A stretch of 15,390 bases of DNA, taken from positions 1-15,390 of the forward strand of contig DMCD01000128.1 in the NCBI GenBank assembly GCA_003445895.1, written 5' to 3'. Below are positions 13,853 through 15,390 of this stretch, one piece after another. Under the pieces are notes generated by a model. It was not told where the DNA came from. It saw only the letters and a program-made list of their open reading frames with translations, and did not search any database. Within the stretch, counting starts at the first letter, position 1. Every line of letters starts with the position of its first letter. A program made the translations under genes and the position numbers. Origin of the DNA: Lachnoclostridium sp. (GTDB lineage: Bacteria; Bacillota; Clostridia; Lachnospirales; Lachnospiraceae).

Positions 13853-14716
13853 TCAGTTCAGAGCGCGCAGCTGCTCGCTGAGTTCATTGCCCAGCGTGAT
13901 GCTTCCGACATAGTCCACGGTGCCGACCATGTATACCTCGCCGTCATCCCGGATCTCCACTTCCAGCACGCCGCCGGGCATGTGCACATACATGCTGCGG
14001 TCCGCCAGACCCATCCGGTAGGCGGCACATGCGGCAGCGCAGGCGTTGGAGCCGCCGGCCAGGGTGTAGCCGGTGCCGCGCTCCCAGATCTCAATCTGGA
14101 TATTGGTGCGGTCCAGAACATTCAGCAGCTGGGTATTCACCTTCTCCGGGAAATACTCGGCATTCTCGGAATGCTCGCCGATACGGCATACGATCTCTTT
14201 GGAAATCTCATTCATCCAGATGACGCAGTGGGGATTGCCCAGAGAGAGGCAGGTGGTCACATAGGGAATCTTTCCGAAGACCATGATCTGGTTCACCATC
14301 TCTCTGCGTTCGCCGGTCACCGGGATCTCGTCGCTCCAGAAGGAGGGCTGGCCCATGGAAACCTTGAGGCGGGTTCCCTCTTCATTCAGATATACGACAT
14401 GTTCTTCCCCGGCGTCCGTGTCAAAGGAAAAAGTGGTTTTCTGAACATAGCCCTGATCCTTCAGATAGCGGGCGAAGATGGCCATGCCGTTGCCGCTGCG
14501 GGCCGCTTCGCTGCCGTCTGCGTTGTAAATCCGGACGTACATTTTTTCGCGGTCAAGGTAGGGGCCGACGAGCACGCCGTCCGCGCCGATGCCGAAATGG
14601 CGGTCGCAGAGGCGGGCGATGCCGGAAGGAGAAAGAACCGTCGGGTTGCGGTTCGGGTCATAGACGAGATAGTCGTTGCCCATACACTGGTATTTGAAAG
14701 TGACAATCTGTTCCAT
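13853..14716 (-). CDS. DapF-family paralogue lacking both catalytic cysteines
   Basis: A 287-residue protein with the complete DapF fold signature: FKYQCMGNDYLVYDP, RHFGIGADGVLVGP, YNADGSEAARSGNGMAIFARY, SLGNPHCVIWM and ERGTGYTLAGGSNACAAACAAY. The cysteine of the CGNG motif is Ser74, and the cysteine of the LACGTGAC motif is Gly221, so the two-thiol racemisation mechanism cannot operate as in DapF. The rest, including substrate-loop glycines and asparagines, is kept, which argues against decay. It may be a non-racemising enzyme of the fold, a partner or regulator of DapF, or may act on another substrate. It is the first gene of the leftward operon, with AGGGGGA 8 nt before the ATG and a promoter upstream. 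Automatic annotation would probably call it dapF. Confidence 0.85.
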   Translation of the reverse strand: MEQIVTFKYQCMGNDYLVYDPNRNPTVLSPSGIARLCDRHFGIGADGVLVGPYLDREKMYVRIYNADGSEAARSGNGMAIFARYLKDQGYVQKTTFSFDTDAGEEHVVYLNEEGTRLKVSMGQPSFWSDEIPVTGERREMVNQIMVFGKIPYVTTCLSLGNPHCVIWMNEISKEIVCRIGEHSENAEYFPEKVNTQLLNVLDRTNIQIEIWERGTGYTLAGGSNACAAACAAYRMGLADRSMYVHMPGGVLEVEIRDDGEVYMVGTVDYVGSITLGNELSEQLRALN

Positions 14717-14753
14717 AGTATAAGTCCCCCTATACAGATATATTCATGATTCT

Positions 14754-14782
14754 ATTATATCGAATCAGAAAAGAAAATACCA
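14754..14782 (-). promoter_or_regulatory. Candidate promoter of the dapF-paralogue operon
   Basis: A perfect minus-strand TATAAT (plus 14754-14759) lies 37 nt before the start codon. At 17-nt spacing the -35 region is a weak TGGTAT (14777-14782). The -10 box sits inside an inverted repeat TGATTC/GAATCA (14747-14752 and 14762-14767), a possible repressor site. Confidence 0.5.
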
Positions 14783-14786
14783 CAGC

Positions 14787-14877
14787 AAATGTTTTCATGA
14801 AAGAACATGGCAAATGAGGGGGACCCCTTGTATTTTAAAAGCGGATTTAGTATAATGGGACAAAATGTTGAACATTT
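14787..14877. promoter_or_regulatory. Paired inverted repeats in the divergent promoter region
   Basis: AAATGTT and GAACAT half-sites occur twice: 14787-14793 with 14803-14808 (9 nt apart, enclosing part of the palindrome TTTCATGAAA), and 14863-14869 with 14870-14875. The second pair belongs to the 15-nt palindrome AAATGTT-G-AACATTT (14863-14877), which covers the expected gap transcription start. Operator function is inferred. Confidence 0.35.
14828..14856 (+). promoter_or_regulatory. Sigma-A promoter of gap
   Basis: TTGTAT (14828-14833) and a perfect TATAAT (14851-14856) are separated by exactly 17 nt, about 50 nt before the gap start codon. Confidence 0.75.
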
Positions 14878-14905
14878 ATAATTCACTTTTAAGGAGGATA
14901 TTGTC

Positions 14906-15390
14906 ATGGTTAAAGTTGCGATTAACGGTTTCGGTCGTATCGGTCGTCTTGCTTTCAGACAGATGTTTGAGGCTGAGGGTTATGAGGTTGTTGCTATCAA
15001 CGATCTTACCAGCCCGAAGATGCTTGCTCACCTTCTGAAGTATGATACCGCACAGGGCGGCTTCGCCGGCAAGTTCGGCGAGGGCAAGCACACTGTAGAA
15101 GCTACCGAAACCGGTATCATCGTTGATGGTAAGGAAATCACCATCTATAAAGAGGCAGATGCAAAGAACCTTCCGTGGGGAGAGATTGGTGTTGACGTAG
15201 TTCTGGAGTGCACCGGCTTCTACACCTCCAAAGAGAAGGCTTCTGCTCACATCGCAGCAGGCGCGAAGAAGGTTGTCATCTCTGCTCCGGCAGGCAACGA
15301 TCTTCCGACCATCGTATATAACGTTAACCACAAGGTACTGACCAAGGAAGATACCGTTATCTCCGCAGCATCCTGCACCACCAACTGCCT
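14906..15390 (+). CDS. gap: Glyceraldehyde-3-phosphate dehydrogenase, type I, N-terminal part
   Basis: The first 161 codons of GAPDH, which oxidises glyceraldehyde-3-phosphate to 1,3-bisphosphoglycerate with NAD in glycolysis; the gene continues past the window end. The Rossmann start [18 protein letters not shown], Asp33 in AINDLT (NAD preference), [13 protein letters not shown] and [10 protein letters not shown] are typical. The active-site motif SAASCTTNC puts the catalytic cysteine at residue 157. AAGGAGG lies 8 nt before the ATG. Codon choice shifts sharply to GGT, CGT, GTT and GCT compared with the GC-rich neighbours, as expected for a very highly expressed gene and not a sign of transfer. 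Confidence 0.97.
   Translation, partial: MVKVAINGFGRIGRLAFRQMFEAEGYEVVAINDLTSPKMLAHLLKYDTAQGGFAGKFGEGKHTVEATETGIIVDGKEITIYKEADAKNLPWGEIGVDVVLECTGFYTSKEKASAHIAAGAKKVVISAPAGNDLPTIVYNVNHKVLTKEDTVISAASCTTNC

Noticed and set aside
13559-14749. 396-codon plus-strand open frame opposite the two dapF-family genes
   Set aside because: It is antisense to two genes with clear family motifs. Its translation is Gly/Ala/His/Val-rich with no domain, a typical mirror of GC-rich coding DNA.

Overview
The window looks like chromosomal DNA from a GC-rich member of the Clostridia, most likely a Lachnospiraceae-type Firmicute. Supporting evidence is the strong AGGAGG-type ribosome sites, an RlmD with the SCKPTSL motif, a cdaA-cdaR pair, tandem DUF6935/Tim44-like genes and a DUF3048 lipoprotein. 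This placement is an inference from gene content; there is no rRNA. No tRNA, rRNA, CRISPR array, transposase, integrase or phage gene was seen.

Layout. At 1-366 is the 3' end of an RNA m5U methyltransferase (rlmD-like). At 424-1605 is a DUF3048 lipoprotein, closed by a perfect 11-bp terminator hairpin that also serves the convergent larE-like gene (1693-2511, minus). From a shared AT-rich promoter region, 2693-5329 runs rightward: a DUF6935-like protein, a Tim44-like membrane protein with a zinc ribbon, and a DUF3810 membrane protein with a HELSH metalloprotease motif.

The centre (5482-11851) is one tightly packed operon of seven genes. All junctions overlap or are separated by at most 4 nt. 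In order they are two unrecognised membrane proteins, the diadenylate cyclase cdaA, its partner cdaR, a small HPr-like phosphocarrier, a Wzy/O-antigen-polymerase-like membrane protein and a PLP aminotransferase. This ties c-di-AMP synthesis to an HPr-type protein, a putative surface-polysaccharide polymerase and amino-acid metabolism. The glmM gene that often follows cdaR is absent here.

A 482-nt gene-free stretch (11852-12333) follows. Its first part folds on paper into a compact four-way junction: an 11-bp closing stem enclosing a perfect 15-bp hairpin, a 4-bp hairpin and a 26-position hairpin. A separate perfect 16-bp hairpin lies just beyond. This is the most striking non-coding signal in the window.

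The right side holds a leftward operon (14716 to 12334): a DapF paralogue in which both catalytic cysteines are replaced, then a canonical dapF (TTG start), then a cytidylate-kinase-like P-loop protein. Divergent to it, with a clear promoter, is the 5' part of the glycolytic gene gap, which runs off the window end.
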